From Hyaloperonospora brassicae (Eukaryota > Oomycota > Peronosporomycetes > Peronosporales > Peronosporaceae): DNA of 64,000 nt. The translations under genes and the position numbers were made by a program. The stretch covers positions 36,666 to 100,665 of the forward strand of contig CANTFL010000554.1 in the NCBI GenBank assembly GCA_947650285.1, given 5' to 3'. Positions 12,171 through 24,372 of this stretch are shown here, piece by piece (position 1 is the first letter of the stretch; every line of letters begins with the position of its first letter). Below the pieces are notes generated by a model. The model was not told the DNA's origin, searched no databases, and saw nothing but the letters and a program-made list of their open reading frames with translations.

Positions 12171-14430
12171 TGAGGAGGGACTTCGAATGTAGACAGCTGC
12201 AGATGAAAGACAATGGATGACGCTGAGCTTATGAAAGTCAATCGAGGCCACTTGAGACAAACGCGTGTTCGTGCTTCTGCGCTGTTTGCTCGCTGAACGT
12301 TGTGCTTTGATGTAGCTTACAAGTTCTAGCAGAGGATGAGGGACTATCAGGCGGCTCACTCTGATGGACACTCGTCTTTGAATGACAATGGACTGATAGT
12401 ACGCTTCTGCAACAGGTGTGATCTCTTCCATCGCCGCTACTTTGATACGTGTCTTAAATATAGTGAGTCGTTCAGGTAACTCTCGGCGTTCGTAGCTGGC
12501 GTCACACCTAATCGATCGTCTTCGACACGCGCCGTCAGTGGGTCGTGACTCAATAGCTAGAGTGTCTTACATATATCCTGACGTGAGACACGCATAACGT
12601 ACCATAATGACCTAGTGACCCAGTGTTCGCAGGCCCATTTGGCGCGCCGCGCCCATGGGTAGGTAAAGAACATAGCCGTCAAAAACCAATTATTGCCGTG
12701 TGTCTATCATGCTACTGAAAGGTCCAATGAGTCTTCGTCACATCATGTCTCCATAATCAGGAGTGTATCTAGGTGCAAACACTTCGGTTAGCAAGGCTAC
12801 AAATCGAGTACACGAGCGCCATAAGTAGTGGAGTTGGGCCTAAGAAAAGCTACTACATTGAGAGGTCAGACTTCAGTATCGACGGAGCTGACGTGGCCAA
12901 TAACGATCAACTATCGCCAGCACTGTTCGACTGAGTCGGACTGGCCCAAGACGCCATCCGTTACAGCTTGATCGAAGACAGTTATCTGGGAAATACGACT
13001 ATCTAAGGTGAGACACAAGACTTGCAGCTTCTAAATTCTTCGTGACCCTTAAGCTATCGATGGTGGATGAGGGACTCTCGTTTATACGCCGGTTGACAGT
13101 ATTTTTGTGTATAAGGGTACGTGCAGGTACGCGTTTGCGCCTCGAATGACTACTGGATAAACAAGTGCATTGACTGTGTAAAATGGCAGGCACGTCAAAA
13201 CATTCGAGTATCGATGGAGAAATCCGTTTTGCAAAACACTTCAGATAAGGAGGACAAAAGGTCTGCGACGATAGAGTCGTCACGGTAGGAAGTCCTATTC
13301 GTCAAGGACATGTTGCAGCACGTGCTCAAAACACCGAATGAATTATGACGATGACAATGTCACTTCAAAGTCAATTACCGAACAGTAACAACTAAACATC
13401 ATGCGCGATCTGCTTTTCTCACACTTAATTTGTGGTTTGCGGTACAGAGGCTCGGTTATGCTTATGTCAGGCACGTTGGACTATTGTCGATCACAACTCA
13501 ACTTGAAGCTAGTGGCTGCCTTTGCTATAATTTTTTTCAAAAACTTATCTTACGTGTTGTGTGTGATCTAATATCACACGCTGTATAAAATCTCTACGAC
13601 AGGTAGCTATAAAGTACGCTACGGCGCCCAGCAACTTTTCTTGCGCGAACCTCATCTTCGTTGAACAAAAGAGATAGACATAGCTGAGACAGATACATAA
13701 GGAGCTAACCTTATTTATACCGTGACTTCATCTACTTTAACAAATTAAATTAGAAACGCGCTGACAAGACTTCATATCCAACTCTTTATCAAATATAAAA
13801 TGATTTTTTACTATCAAAAACAAAACATACTGTGAAATAGGCCACGTCGATGAGTAGCGACCCTTAAAGAGAATGATATATACAATTGCTCTCTGACACA
13901 GATCTGCCAGCATGTATATATATATATGCATATATATATGCATTCAGCTTTTGGTCGAAAGTATCATATTGTTTATAGCACGTAAGATTTTGATATTATA
14001 TAAAATATGTACCAAGATAATCAACAAATGAGAATTATACCACAAAGATAAAAATACAAAAAATATACCAAGCCTGTTCACCAAAATATACCAAGCCTGT
14101 TCACTAAAATATACCGAACCTGTTTACTACACGCAGCATTATACATCCTCACTGAGTTAAATAACCAGTCATTTTTGGCAAAATAGACCATACTGCCACG
14201 TGGAAAACAATTAATGTACCACCTCCTCTACCTTTTGTTGACCACACATTAGCACTTGTAATTTTGCGCACATCGGATGTAAAGCGATGACGAGAAGCAG
14301 CATGCTAGCAGCTTCTTCGAAAAAAGGTGTTACAGTAGCAAAAGCGACATCATTCAAGCTGTAATTGAGAACAGCCGACAGTGGAACCGGCCGTATCGTG
14401 TTGTCTCAAGTGATAAGCGATGTTACTAAG
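12171..14430. other. Intergenic, AT-rich, no gene recognised
   Basis: No convincing coding frame. It contains an alternating TATATA/GCATAT palindromic stretch at 13915-13942 and a 23-bp tandem repeat at 14060-14128. Confidence 0.5.
14060..14128. repeat. Three tandem 23-bp units
   Basis: Units start at 14060, 14083 and 14106. The consensus begins AAAATATACCAAGCCTGTTC. Units 1 and 2 differ by one base; unit 3 carries a few changes. It lies about 300 bp before the MULE transposase remnant, perhaps in its subterminal region. Confidence 0.85.
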
Positions 14431-16030
14431 CTGTGTGCACCCAAGATGACTGTTCGTTTGTGGTGCAGTTTGCCATTTCACCAACATGTGGCCCTCCGTC
14501 TAATTTTGCTTCTCACTTTTGTCAAGTTTCGAGATCATCCAAAGCACCTCGTAGATATGCCACTGCGAAAAAAATGGATGTAACCCTGCAGTCCGAGATA
14601 TGGCCATGACCTTTGGCAAGAAAATTACACCCTTGATGATCCAAATGAAGTTGAAGAATGAAGGGATTTCCGTATCCTTTATGAACTGTTTACACGAGAT
14701 TAAAAGGTTAAAGATCGACTTATTCGGCAGTGATATTGAGCAATACAACCTCATTCCATCCTACATGGTTGGACTGAATGATCGAGGTCACGAAACGGAG
14801 CTCGAAATCGTAAATGATGCGTTTTTGCGATTGTGTGTCATTTTACGAGAAGGGATGAAAGTTTATAAGCCATACAGCGAGCGTGATTTGCCGTGGATGG
14901 CACCTTCCTGAAGACTTCCATCGGTGGGGTCCTTCTGGTGGCTTGATTTCGCAATGGTAACAACTAGATCCAAATTGTTGGGGTCGCTATTGTCTCGGTG
15001 GAGAATGAAGATAATTGGACTTGGTTCATGAATTCCCTACTCTCCCACCCCCAACCAACTCCAGCCTTCATGATATCTGATAGGGACAAGGGACTTACGG
15101 ATGCGGTTCAGACAACTCTAGCAGACGTCCCTTACTTGTTTTTGCTTTCGGCTTCTGATGAAGAATTTTACAAGAAATACAAGTCGAAGAAGTTGAAGGA
15201 TTTGGTGTGAATATTGGCTTGCTCGCAGACAAAGGTTGCGTACGAGAAGGCGGAAACAGACGTTACTAGCTTGGACAAAAGTGCGTTGGCGTGGCTTTAA
15301 GTTGTTGCCCTGATAATTGGTCAATCATATCACTTCCCATTTCCAAGGTACGAAACCTTGATATCAAATAACGTGGAAGCTGTAAATAGCGCGTTCAAGA
15401 GTATGCGAAGTAGTCCAATTAGCGACTGCTATATGGAGATTTAGCGTTACGTGGCGAGTAAGTGAGCTAAAAACGTAAGAAAAGTGAAAGGGTGGAGAGT
15501 ACTATCTCCATACGCATCTCGCAAGGTGGAAAAACACTAGCTGCTGCAGCTTGGGGTGAAATTGATGTGAGCTCTACCTCATTCTTCGTGATCGCAATCC
15601 GGTCGGGTGTGGGGATTAATCCGGTGAAGTTTGCAGTCCAATTTTGTGACAAGGTTGTTCGGTGCTCGTGTGAATATTCGAGGATGTTAGCTCTCCTTGC
15701 GTTCATGCTCTAGTTGCGCTCCAGCACACTGAAAATCTTGCCAAAATGATAGCGTATTCTCATGACTCGTGGAAATCAAAGACGCTTGAAGCAGCCTATT
15801 TGACGAGACTACACGATAAGATATTGCGGCTAGTGTTGAAAAATGCCCTGACAAGATGTGTGTGTACCGCCCCATCGATATCGAAAAAGGGAGAGCGCCC
15901 AAAGTAGAAGCGGATCCCATCTTAACTAGTAACTGACAAAACGGATAAGCGCCAAACCGGAAGATGTGGAATATGCAAACATTTAAGTAATAATCTTAGG
16001 ACATGTCCAAGCGTAGTCGCCTGATTGAAT
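14430..16030 (+). pseudogene. Mutator-like (MULE) transposase, decayed
   Basis: The plus strand carries, across all three frames, the landmarks of a MULE transposase in order. An N-terminal DNA-binding-like part is at 14560-14700 (MTFGKKITPLMIQMKLKNE). The catalytic core reads LKTSIGGVLL, then ENEDNWTWFMNSLL, then MISDRDKGLTDAVQ (15000-15110). The FYKKYKSKKLKDLV helix and the SNNVEAVNSAFK segment (about 15360-15400) follow. A SWIM-type zinc finger CSCEYSRM...PCVHA spans 15665-15710. A terminal knuckle RCGICKHLSNNLRTCPS is near 15960-16010. Several stops and frameshifts break it. Terminal inverted repeats were not identified, so the element's ends are unknown. Confidence 0.8.
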
Positions 16031-17708
16031 TTTACGTCATCGCTAATACGTATTGCATACTGATCAGAGGGTTTTTCTCAAGGCAGGGTCCCTCGCTAGA
16101 ATTTCACAGAAATGAAATTAAAAATTATTGTGATGGACACACGGAGGATCGCTATCGTGACGTACGTAACTACATGATTTGATTGAATAGAACTTCGTTT
16201 AAACCTATTAGTACCGAATAAATAGGGTATGTGATTTTGCCTATAAAAACAGGCTTGATAATTATTATGTATGATCGATCTTGTGGTACAAATGTTTGTT
16301 GCTAATTATCTTGGTATATATTTTATATAATCCCTTGGATTTTAGAATCAACCATAGAATATTATTAAGTTGCTAACAAACTGAGGCTTATCTGTGCAGC
16401 ATGCATATATGTCTAAGGAACTTTTTCTGTATATGTTTAGTTTGGATAGAAAAAAACTTATCTGAATGACATTATAGAAATATGTACTGTGAAATAATAC
16501 TTATATTCATGAAATAAAATTGTGATTTTCTTTCTATTAAAAATAAATCTATTGATTTTTAGTAGGTCACCTAAAAACACCACCCTATCTCACGTGTTAG
16601 CTATAGACCACTGCCAAAAGCATACCAGCTTTCGCTATTCCAACCCAACGCAAAGAAGATGATGCTTCCAGCTTATGACGTGCGCGCCGTTTGTAAGGAA
16701 ATATGGTGCATTTCAGAAATACTGAGATGCATGACAGCAAATTCATTGAGCGCAGCTTCTATCGTTGTGCTTACACCACCTCTTTTTGTTCGTACATACA
16801 AACGTGTTTCGTCGTTCGTGAGATCCCTTTTTCAAGTTGCGGTCGAATAACAGTTGCTGTGGCATACGATTTTTGGAATTCTATGTAGACGGTTAAAGCA
16901 ACACACTTATTGTAGTGTGGCTATGACCGCAAGCGCAAACTGGTAGTTGCTGCTATAAGACTGAATACACAATCAAGGCAATATGTACTCGTTTGGACAG
17001 CGTTATAGATTGGCTAGCAACAGGCGTAAGCCTCCGGCATTCTGTAATTTGCACGGCTTCAACCTTGTTTGAATGTGTCCATCTCAGAATACTTTCTTTG
17101 GCGCGAAAGACCACCTGGTACACTTAGCGCCGGTAGCTTTACTAATAAAGGCACATAATCGTTCTTTCAATGTTGCGATGGTAGTAAGTGGTTGCTTAGG
17201 TCATTCATGCTCCAGTGCTAGCGCACACTGCTTCAACAAGAGATGGGCAGACACACTTTGTGCGGCACCAAATCGTCCCATATTACAAACCGACTCAGCA
17301 CATACATATGTGTTTAGAGCAAATGTCTCTAGTTCTCGCTACACGCTATAGGACACCCATGTAGCGATAGAAGCACAAACCTCTGACTGGGATGGGCAGC
17401 GAGTGGCAGTAGTGCGTTACGATTTGCTGTCGCTTTGCGCTTTTGCCGACTTGATAGGCTAGCATTGGGCGACAGCTCGATGCTAGTCACACCACACGAT
17501 CGATTGGCTTGTGACGAAACAGCATTTGGCTCACTTCGAACGCAAGTGCTGTGTAGGACACAGAGCTTTTACATGCTTGTCAAAGCGCAAACGTAATTAC
17601 GCCGTGCTTTTTACAGCTTACGCCGCGGGTGGGGTTTGTTGTGCAACATTGCTGTAAATAGTCTAAATTCAGTACGTAGTTCAGTCAGTTGTGCCGCAGA
17701 TGATCTCG
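16031..17708. other. Intergenic, no gene recognised
   Basis: AT-rich up to about 16.6 kb and more balanced after that. No coding frame I can support. It ends where homology to the right arm of the large inverted repeat begins. Confidence 0.5.
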
Positions 17709-18010
17709 AAGGGTCCAAGTGACGATTGGAATGCATCACTATCTTTCGGCCGAGGGCTCCAACCTGTGGCGACAATACCTCTTGCCAGATCTGATGGATC
17801 TTGGTTAGTACCAACCCGCAGATAACTACAGGCCGACTGAATCGACGCAATATATGGTCCCGCGCAGCTTGATCTCGAGCTGAGAACATTAAAGTTGCTC
17901 AGTCCGAAACGTGCGGTGCGGGTTTATCTTCGTTCACCTCACCTCTCGACACCGTAGAACCTCGTATGCTTCCATCATACAGGAGATGACCGATCCCATT
18001 CTTCTACTAG

Positions 18011-18208
18011 CTACTCTACCTGTATGTGACACATACGCAAAGTCTCTCCATTGTCTCGAGTCGAAGAGCGCGCACATGTCTTCAGTTTCGCGCACTGCTT
18101 TCTAGATGATGACGCATGCCATCGTCTCGACACAATAGTTATGGCCGATACGAGCAAGCGCATATGTAAAATGTACGCCCAATCATCTGTGTAATCCTGC
18201 GATATCAA
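18011..18208 (-). other. Unassigned open frame, conserved in both arms
   Basis: The frame containing QDYTDDWAYI and CAKLKTCARSSTRDNGE is open here and open in the right arm (45500-45784, +), although the arms differ by about 5% in DNA. Left reads TAG where the right reads CAG after MCHIQVE. I recognise no family. A second pair lies further out: 17611-17889 (-), containing VVICGLVLTKIHQIWQEVLSPQVGALG, matches a right-arm segment at 47690-47875 that has an in-frame stop. Together they may be remains of a gene once divergent from the Fic gene. Confidence 0.3.
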
Positions 18209-18876
18209 CGTAGGCCTGAAGGTATCACGTACCCGTCAGGTCTACGTTGTGGTCGCAGGATGACATGCTCTTTCTTCGATCCACTGTATCAATACGTAAA
18301 AGTTGCAGGTTGCTGTCAGTTGCCACGATCGCAACAGCGGCCGTCTGACGTACGATGCGTGAAAGGACTGTGGGCACTGTGTTGCGGGTCAATTCAGGTA
18401 GATAGTTGGTGTGATGGTTGGTCCCACACCTGAACACCTGTACCTTGTACTCACCGGATATCGCTTCGAACACGCGCAACTGCAACGCGGTTGTCGATCG
18501 TTATGCCGTTTGACGCAAGTGGAAGCAAACGTCAGCGGTGCCGTTAACCCCCTTCAGATCGTTCAAGTGGCAGAGCAATGGCGAAGAGGATGACACGTGA
18601 CCCATTGCGCACCAGAGCGTCAGCCACATGCAGCATTTGGATACTCGTCGCACTGAAAAAAAGCCTTTTTTCAACACCTGTCAGACAAAAAAGTGCCCTC
18701 ACTCGACAGTCGTCCACAAAGCTGCGCGTCGTCGTCCTCAGTTTCGCGACAACGAGACTTTCGCTCAGCGATTGAGACGTCGCGGCCCTCTCGACGCGCC
18801 AGTGGGCACGGAAAGAACGCCGACGCCCGACCGCCTCTAGTGCCTCTCCAGTCCGTCCGTCCGCCCGTCTGTCGGT

Positions 18877-21800
18877 ATGGAGCTCGACTCGAGTCTGCGC
18901 GCCCCGTCGCCCTCGACGGCCATGTGCTATGCCGCAGCTGAAGGCGACTTGAAAGCCGTACGCCGACTGCGCGAGGAACATGGCGCGGACGTCAATGCCG
19001 TCGACGCGAACAGGCGGTAGAAAACCCTCATCCCGTCGGGGGTTGTTTATTGGCTTGTTCCACATATGTGTCTGCCTACACAGCCACACATACACGTTCA
19101 GTCGTTCGGTCACTCACGCTCTTCTGTCCTGCGCGCGTGCTGTGTCTGTCCCGTCTGCCAGGACGCCACTGCATATCGCCGTGTGCAACGAGCACGTGGA
19201 GATGACGAGCTATTTGCTGCAATGCGGGGCCAATGCTGAAGTGCTGGATCGACGGGGCCGCTCTGCTATCGACTGCGCAGTGGAGACACGAAATGTAGCC
19301 ATCTTGCGGCTCCTGGAACGCGCCCACCATGGCAAAGTTCCCGTGTTTGCCACGCCATTTGGGTCCTCCGACGAGAGACGCGAGATCAGACGGTCCGACG
19401 GTTGTGATTGACAGGAAATAACGTGTGGGCTCACGGGACTGATGCTGCTTGTTCTGATGTCACACTGACTGTTCCAGATGTCCATCGAGATCCGATGTTG
19501 AGGGGTTCTTTCAAGCTGTTCAGCAAGGCAATACGGATCAAGTCAAGCGCTCGTGGCTCAGCGGCATGGAAGTGAACGTGGCCGACGATCGTGGACGCAC
19601 GTCGCTGCATGTAGCCGTTGAGAATGGACAGCTCGGGGTCATTGAGTTACTGCTGTCGGCCGGCGTGAACACGGACGTGGCGGATGCGAGCGGACGGTTG
19701 CCAATCACCATTGCGCAAGAAAAGCAGCAGCTTGGCATTTTGGACATGCTGCACACGCATCAGAAGAAACTTCTCATGAGTCACCACGTGAAGAGCAGCG
19801 AAGAAGCGCGAAATATTGCACTTGCATTTCGAGCTGCTAAACGAGGAGAGATGGAGAACTTGCAGCGACTGGTGCCTGCGGTAGTGCGACCAGATGTAGA
19901 GGATTACGACATGCGAACGTTGCTGCATGTAGCGAGTGCTGAAGGACAATTGCAGACTGCCAAGTACTTGGTCCAGTGCGGCGCAAACGTAAACTTACTT
20001 GACCGATGGGGATCTTCACCTTTGTCGGAGGCAGTTGATTTCGCCCACAATGAGCTGGCAAGGTTCCTTACTGCAAATCGTGCCACAGCGTGTGGATTTC
20101 GAGCGACAGTAGCTGTCGACCACATTGACACTGCGACGCTGGATGAAGCACTAGAGTTTACGCTTCGAGTCATTACCCGGGTGAGTGATGAAGTGTTAGT
20201 GCATTGGATATGTCTAGGTGTTACTTGCGCTATTTCTAATCAGGAGGTCTGGTACAGGACCCGTGGCTGATTGGACAAGTGCGTTGCCCGGTGATGGACG
20301 ACGACAATAGTTGCCTCTTGCTGATGCACAGTATCTGGCAGAAAAACAGCTCTGCGACGCAACAACAGCGCGAAATGAGGTCCGCTTTGTCTCCTAGATC
20401 GCTGAAAGACCGTCCTGTTGACACCGCAGCACTGTGGGCTAGTGCCATTCAAAGGTATCGGAAGGTGTCTTCTGCGGTGATGATTGATCCCGGCCAAGGA
20501 CACATTGGAAACGTGTACTGCAGCCAACAGCCAGCTTGGCTTGAGACGCACAAAGCGCAGCAGTCAGGCTTCTTCCTCCTGCCGCATGCTCGACAAGCGG
20601 GGTTCCAAACAATCGTCTCTGTCCCGATGATTTGCAAGATGTCAACGATTGCAGTGATATCGTGGTATTCTGACCGCAGTATCTCCGAAGACCAGCATGA
20701 GTTGCAGCGAATTCAGCGGGTCGTTCGGTCGGTGATGATCCTGTCTACGCTCCGACAGGAACTGCAGACTGCAGACTCTTTTACAGTTGGTGTAGGGCGT
20801 ATCTCCCAATTTCAGTATTGTCAGATGCTGGATAATGCCATTACCGCAAACGGGGAGCTTACCGACTCGTCCATATTGCGTGAGGATCGTGAGTACCACG
20901 CACGTTTCTCCCCGTTTGTCTTGCTGCACACTGACGCGTTGTGATTTTGTTGTTGGTTGCTAGTGGACGTTTGTGACACCATGCCACTTGCACTAGAATG
21001 GGGCTTGTTTGACACGGTGGACAAGCTGGCAACCTCGATGAGCAGTGAAGACCACACAGCGGTCATCTCGATTTTACGATCGCTAGTGATGTTGCTTTGC
21101 AACGGGCTCTTTGATGATGTCTTTTGCTTACCCGGACCTGGTGACCGGCTCGAGCTGCTTGACGAGGCATCGCTCAAGCGCTTGGTGGAGGAGTGCGACG
21201 GCAAGATTCGAACCAAGTGGGCCCTGCTTGGACACGTGAAGTACTATCTGCAGTATTTGTACGCCGTGAGTCCTACGGAGGCTGAGCTGTTCGGCGATGT
21301 GTATGAACTCTTTAACAAGGTGGAGCAGTATTCAAACAAACAAGCTCCGAGTGATGAAAAGACAAAAAGCGTCGCCATGCATTCGATCGAAATTGACGAT
21401 GCGGAGATTGATGTTGGCCCGGACACATCACTTCCTGCCGAGTCTGCACAGCTCGCTGTATCCGAGTGTGTCTTGTGCAAGTTCAACGTTTCGGGTGAGT
21501 CGCTTTTATGATGTTGTCGATTCATGGTTATGTGTATACTTGACGTGGTGCGATATGTAGGACACATTCATCCGGGTCAGGAACAGAACACCGCGATACC
21601 TGTTTCGGTTGAAAAGACTTCGTTGCAGGCGAAATCATCGCAGTCTCCACATGGTAAAATGGTGTTTTGGAATATCTTGTAGCGTCAAGACCTTATGTTT
21701 TACTTAATTGTGTGTGTCTCACTAGGCAAAGCTTTGTTCGGTCACCCAGAAAATCCGAAGTCTCCCGTGTATCGGCAGATTGAACAGGTCAGTTTTGCCA

Positions 21801-22553
21801 TCGTTTTGCGTTTTTCGCCATTTTGCTGGAGTGCTGACGGTACATGTGCAGTTACAAGAGAAACTTCAGGACCAGTACGATGCGTTTAAGCGAAAAGCAG
21901 AACTTGCTGGATGTTGCGAAGGAGCAGAATGCGTCACGTTTACGTCCAGTGACTTGTACGACGCAATTGGTTCGGCACATGAAACTCCAGGAATGTGTAG
22001 GAACGCGTCAGCCGACAACCCCCGGAAACCGATCTTGGACGTCATCAGTGAAGTTATGCACGATACATCATGTGTCATTACGCGCGACCAGCTGTTTGCA
22101 TTGCACCGGTGCCTTCTTCCAGCTACAAGCGGACAAGCTGGCGTGATTCGAACCGATGCGGCCGTCGGATACGCCTCGCCTCGGATTTATCGAGTGTTTC
22201 TCCCAGCAGGGGAGATCGACACAGCGCTGGACAACTTCATCTCGGCGCTTAACGATGCTGGTCGTTGGGAGCGCCGCCCTTTGCTGCGCGCCTACTACGC
22301 GTTTGCAGTGCTCGTGTTCTACATTCACCCGTTCCACGATGGCAACGGCCGCTGTGCTCGCTTGTTGGGCAACTTGGTGTGCAAGAAGCTCGGATTTCCT
22401 ACGTTGCTACGTGCGGCAGACAAAACGATCGAATTGGCGGAAGTTATGCAAAAAGCCATTGTGACGACGGAGATCGTCCGCAACACCCGCCGACAAAATC
22501 GTCAGACACGTGTGCTTTCTACACGCAGAGAAAATACCTCCATGTGGTTTTGA
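18877..22553 (+). CDS. Ankyrin repeat - GAF-like - Fic domain protein (intact copy)
   Basis: Predicted Fic enzyme, which transfers a nucleotide-derived group (typically AMP) to a protein hydroxyl. My gene model has exons 18877-19016, 19162-19362 (or 19392), 19478-20180, 20258-20888, 20964-21494, 21561-21653, 21726-21787 and 21852-22553. All introns are GT-AG and the total is divisible by three, giving about 1020 aa. Ankyrin repeats fill residues about 16-330 (TPLHIAVCNEHVEMTSYLLQ, TSLHVAVENGQLGVIELLL, TLLHVASAEGQLQTAKYLV). A GAF-like domain is encoded by exon 4 (FFLLPHARQAGFQTIVSVPM). A helical region of unknown type follows. The C-terminal Fic domain has the complete motif HPFHDGNGRCAR (22326-22361) and an upstream flap. 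No signal peptide or membrane span. The donor of intron 2 is uncertain. Fic enzymes are usually autoinhibited by a helix with (S/T)xxxE(G/N); only a partial AGCCEG resembles it. Confidence 0.88.
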
Positions 22554-23250
22554 TGGATCGATCACGAGTCATTTGTTGCCTGTGACTGTTAATGGCGCTT
22601 TCTTCGCGTCTTGGGTTTGTCATTACTTTTCTGGAGCGAGCTTGGGTACAGGTGTAGCTTGACTATTTCTTTTCGTACATTGATTGAACGGTCAAGCGTA
22701 CCCAAGATGAGCTCACGAGCACGTCATTACACAGTTGAGCTGCAGAAGAGAGAGCTTGGTGGTAATCTTAGCATTGTAGGGCCAGAGAGGTCACCCTCAA
22801 CGTCGCAATGGACCTAATGGACCGAGCCTTGCGTTTGTAAAAGCCTTCGAAACAAGAGCTGCGTACATCCGTCCGCTGTATCTTTGCTCCCCCGCAAGTG
22901 GGTTTGTCCGAACTCTAGCAAATGTTGTGGGCTTGTCAGGCGCATGAAAGTCTGCCGCAGATACGTGACGTTCCAGACACACACAATAGAGCAAGTGAGA
23001 GTAGTATCAGTGAAATGGGCAACTGCGTCGAGCACGCGTATTCCACAAACTGTAGCGGTGGCTCATTCTTGCATTGTCATCAAGCTGCAACAAGAAGGAA
23101 ATACAAAAAAAAACGTCAAAACGAACTCGTTCAAAAGAGAGATTATGCTGATTAAGCGAGCTAAAACAGGCCGTGAGTCTCTATATCGCGAGTCTTGATT
23201 CGAAAGGGATACGTCGGCGATCAACGGGAAGAAGGAAAAGCCATGCACTC
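22554..23250. other. Intergenic between convergent Fic and effector-like genes
   Basis: No gene recognised. It should contain the 3' UTRs of both genes. Present identically in the right arm at 35583-36279. Confidence 0.5.
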
Positions 23251-24264
23251 TCATTCCGAGGGCACAGCGGGTGGGCTCTTTTCCTTTGAAAGCCTAAGCA
23301 ATCGTTCCACGACGCCCATGCCATCGAGAGTCTTGTAGAAATCGTTGTAGCTTCGATAGAGCAAATCTTTGGCAGTTTTGAGATCATCGCCGTACAACCC
23401 AACTTTGTTCGGATCAAGTCTAGTCCCAAGAACTTTTTCTGGCGTCCAATTGGCCATGATCATCGCGACGTAAGTTTCAAAGGTTTGTTTGTCCTGGACC
23501 TTTGCATAGGCAGCTTCTGGCGTAAGTCCGGCGCCTCCTAAACGCATAAGCTTACGGGTGGCAACATCCGAAGCTTGTTTGGCCTTCTCCAATTCATTAG
23601 TCGCCGCATCCTTCTCAGCACCGCCTTTCGCTCTGGAAACAGCCTGTTCGGCTTCAACCAGCTCGTCATTGGCCGCCTTCACTTCTTCAATGGCTGCCCT
23701 CCGTTTGAGGTCAGACTCCGCCACGATCCTTTCTATCTCGGCATCGACGGCTTTCAATTTAGGTGTGCCGGTGTATCCAAGCAAGGGTTTCGGCTCGTTC
23801 GGAGAGTGAACAGATAGACCATCATGTCCGAGCAAGGGTGTCGGCTCGTCTGGAGAGTGAGCTGGTAGACCATCGTGTCCATGCAAGGGTCTCGGCTCGA
23901 CCGAGAGCGGCGCATCAAGCTTGTAATGTTTGATTGCGGGTTCCAGCGCGCGCAAAACATTTTCAGGCATGTCATGAAGCGCGACCAAGGGGGGCATATT
24001 GCCCGAAGATCGAGCAGCCTGGAGTCCAAACACGGATCTCATATCGAACGGCAAGCATTCAAGCAGGCGAACGAGCCACTCCATCTCCATCCTCGCTTCA
24101 GTGCCTGACGGCGGTGGAGAGCCATTGTTTGCTTGGGACCCCTTGTCCGTTCTTAGCGACGAATGACCGCTGGGCGCGCTTTGAATGGCGCCGAGTGGGT
24201 GCGCAGTGGGACACGCGACAAGCGCAGCACTGGAAGTGACGAGAAGGATGTGGCTCAGGCGCAT
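23251..24264 (-). CDS. Secreted effector-like protein (left copy)
   Basis: Predicted 337-aa secreted protein. The start at 24264 gives a good signal peptide (MRLSHILLVTSSAALVACPT). The same frame has an upstream ATG at 24354, which would hide it. The region after the signal peptide is Ser/Pro/Gly-rich and has no RXLR motif (nearest is SLRT at residues 36-39). Three imperfect repeats of about 17-18 aa, built on PLLGHDGLSVHSPNEP, occupy residues 122-165. A charged helical, coiled-coil-like segment follows (about 170-230). A C-terminal helical domain contains ETYVAMIMANWTPEKVLG and LLYRSYNDFYK, which recalls the WY-type helical bundles of oomycete effectors; that resemblance is inference. No introns are evident. 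Faces the Fic gene tail to tail and is divergent from the open frame at 24373. Function unknown. Confidence 0.65.
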   Translation of the reverse strand: MRLSHILLVTSSAALVACPTAHPLGAIQSAPSGHSSLRTDKGSQANNGSPPPSGTEARMEMEWLVRLLECLPFDMRSVFGLQAARSSGNMPPLVALHDMPENVLRALEPAIKHYKLDAPLSVEPRPLHGHDGLPAHSPDEPTPLLGHDGLSVHSPNEPKPLLGYTGTPKLKAVDAEIERIVAESDLKRRAAIEEVKAANDELVEAEQAVSRAKGGAEKDAATNELEKAKQASDVATRKLMRLGGAGLTPEAAYAKVQDKQTFETYVAMIMANWTPEKVLGTRLDPNKVGLYGDDLKTAKDLLYRSYNDFYKTLDGMGVVERLLRLSKEKSPPAVPSE

Positions 24265-24372
24265 CGTCGGTGGCTGCAATGAAGGACTGTGGGCTTGGCG
24301 GCGAATTGGACAATGGCCGGTGCGAGAGTGGCGCGGCATCAATCGTTTGCTCATGAGTGGACGACAGTGAGC

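Noticed and set aside
12009..12431. 140-codon minus-strand frame
   Set aside because: Antisense to the glutaredoxin 3' end, with no recognisable domain.
18544..19113. 189-codon minus-strand frame over the start of the Fic gene
   Set aside because: Lies antisense to exon 1, intron 1 and the upstream region. No family, and the right-arm equivalent is split by the Copia insertion. Treated as a shadow frame.
22156..22464. 102-codon plus-strand frame inside Fic exon 8
   Set aside because: Alternative frame of the Fic exon. The frame with the HPFHDGNGR motif is the real one.
23875..24239. Plus-strand frames opposite the effector-like gene
   Set aside because: Shadows of the effector-like frame on the other strand. 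A synonymous change in the effector frame alters these peptides.
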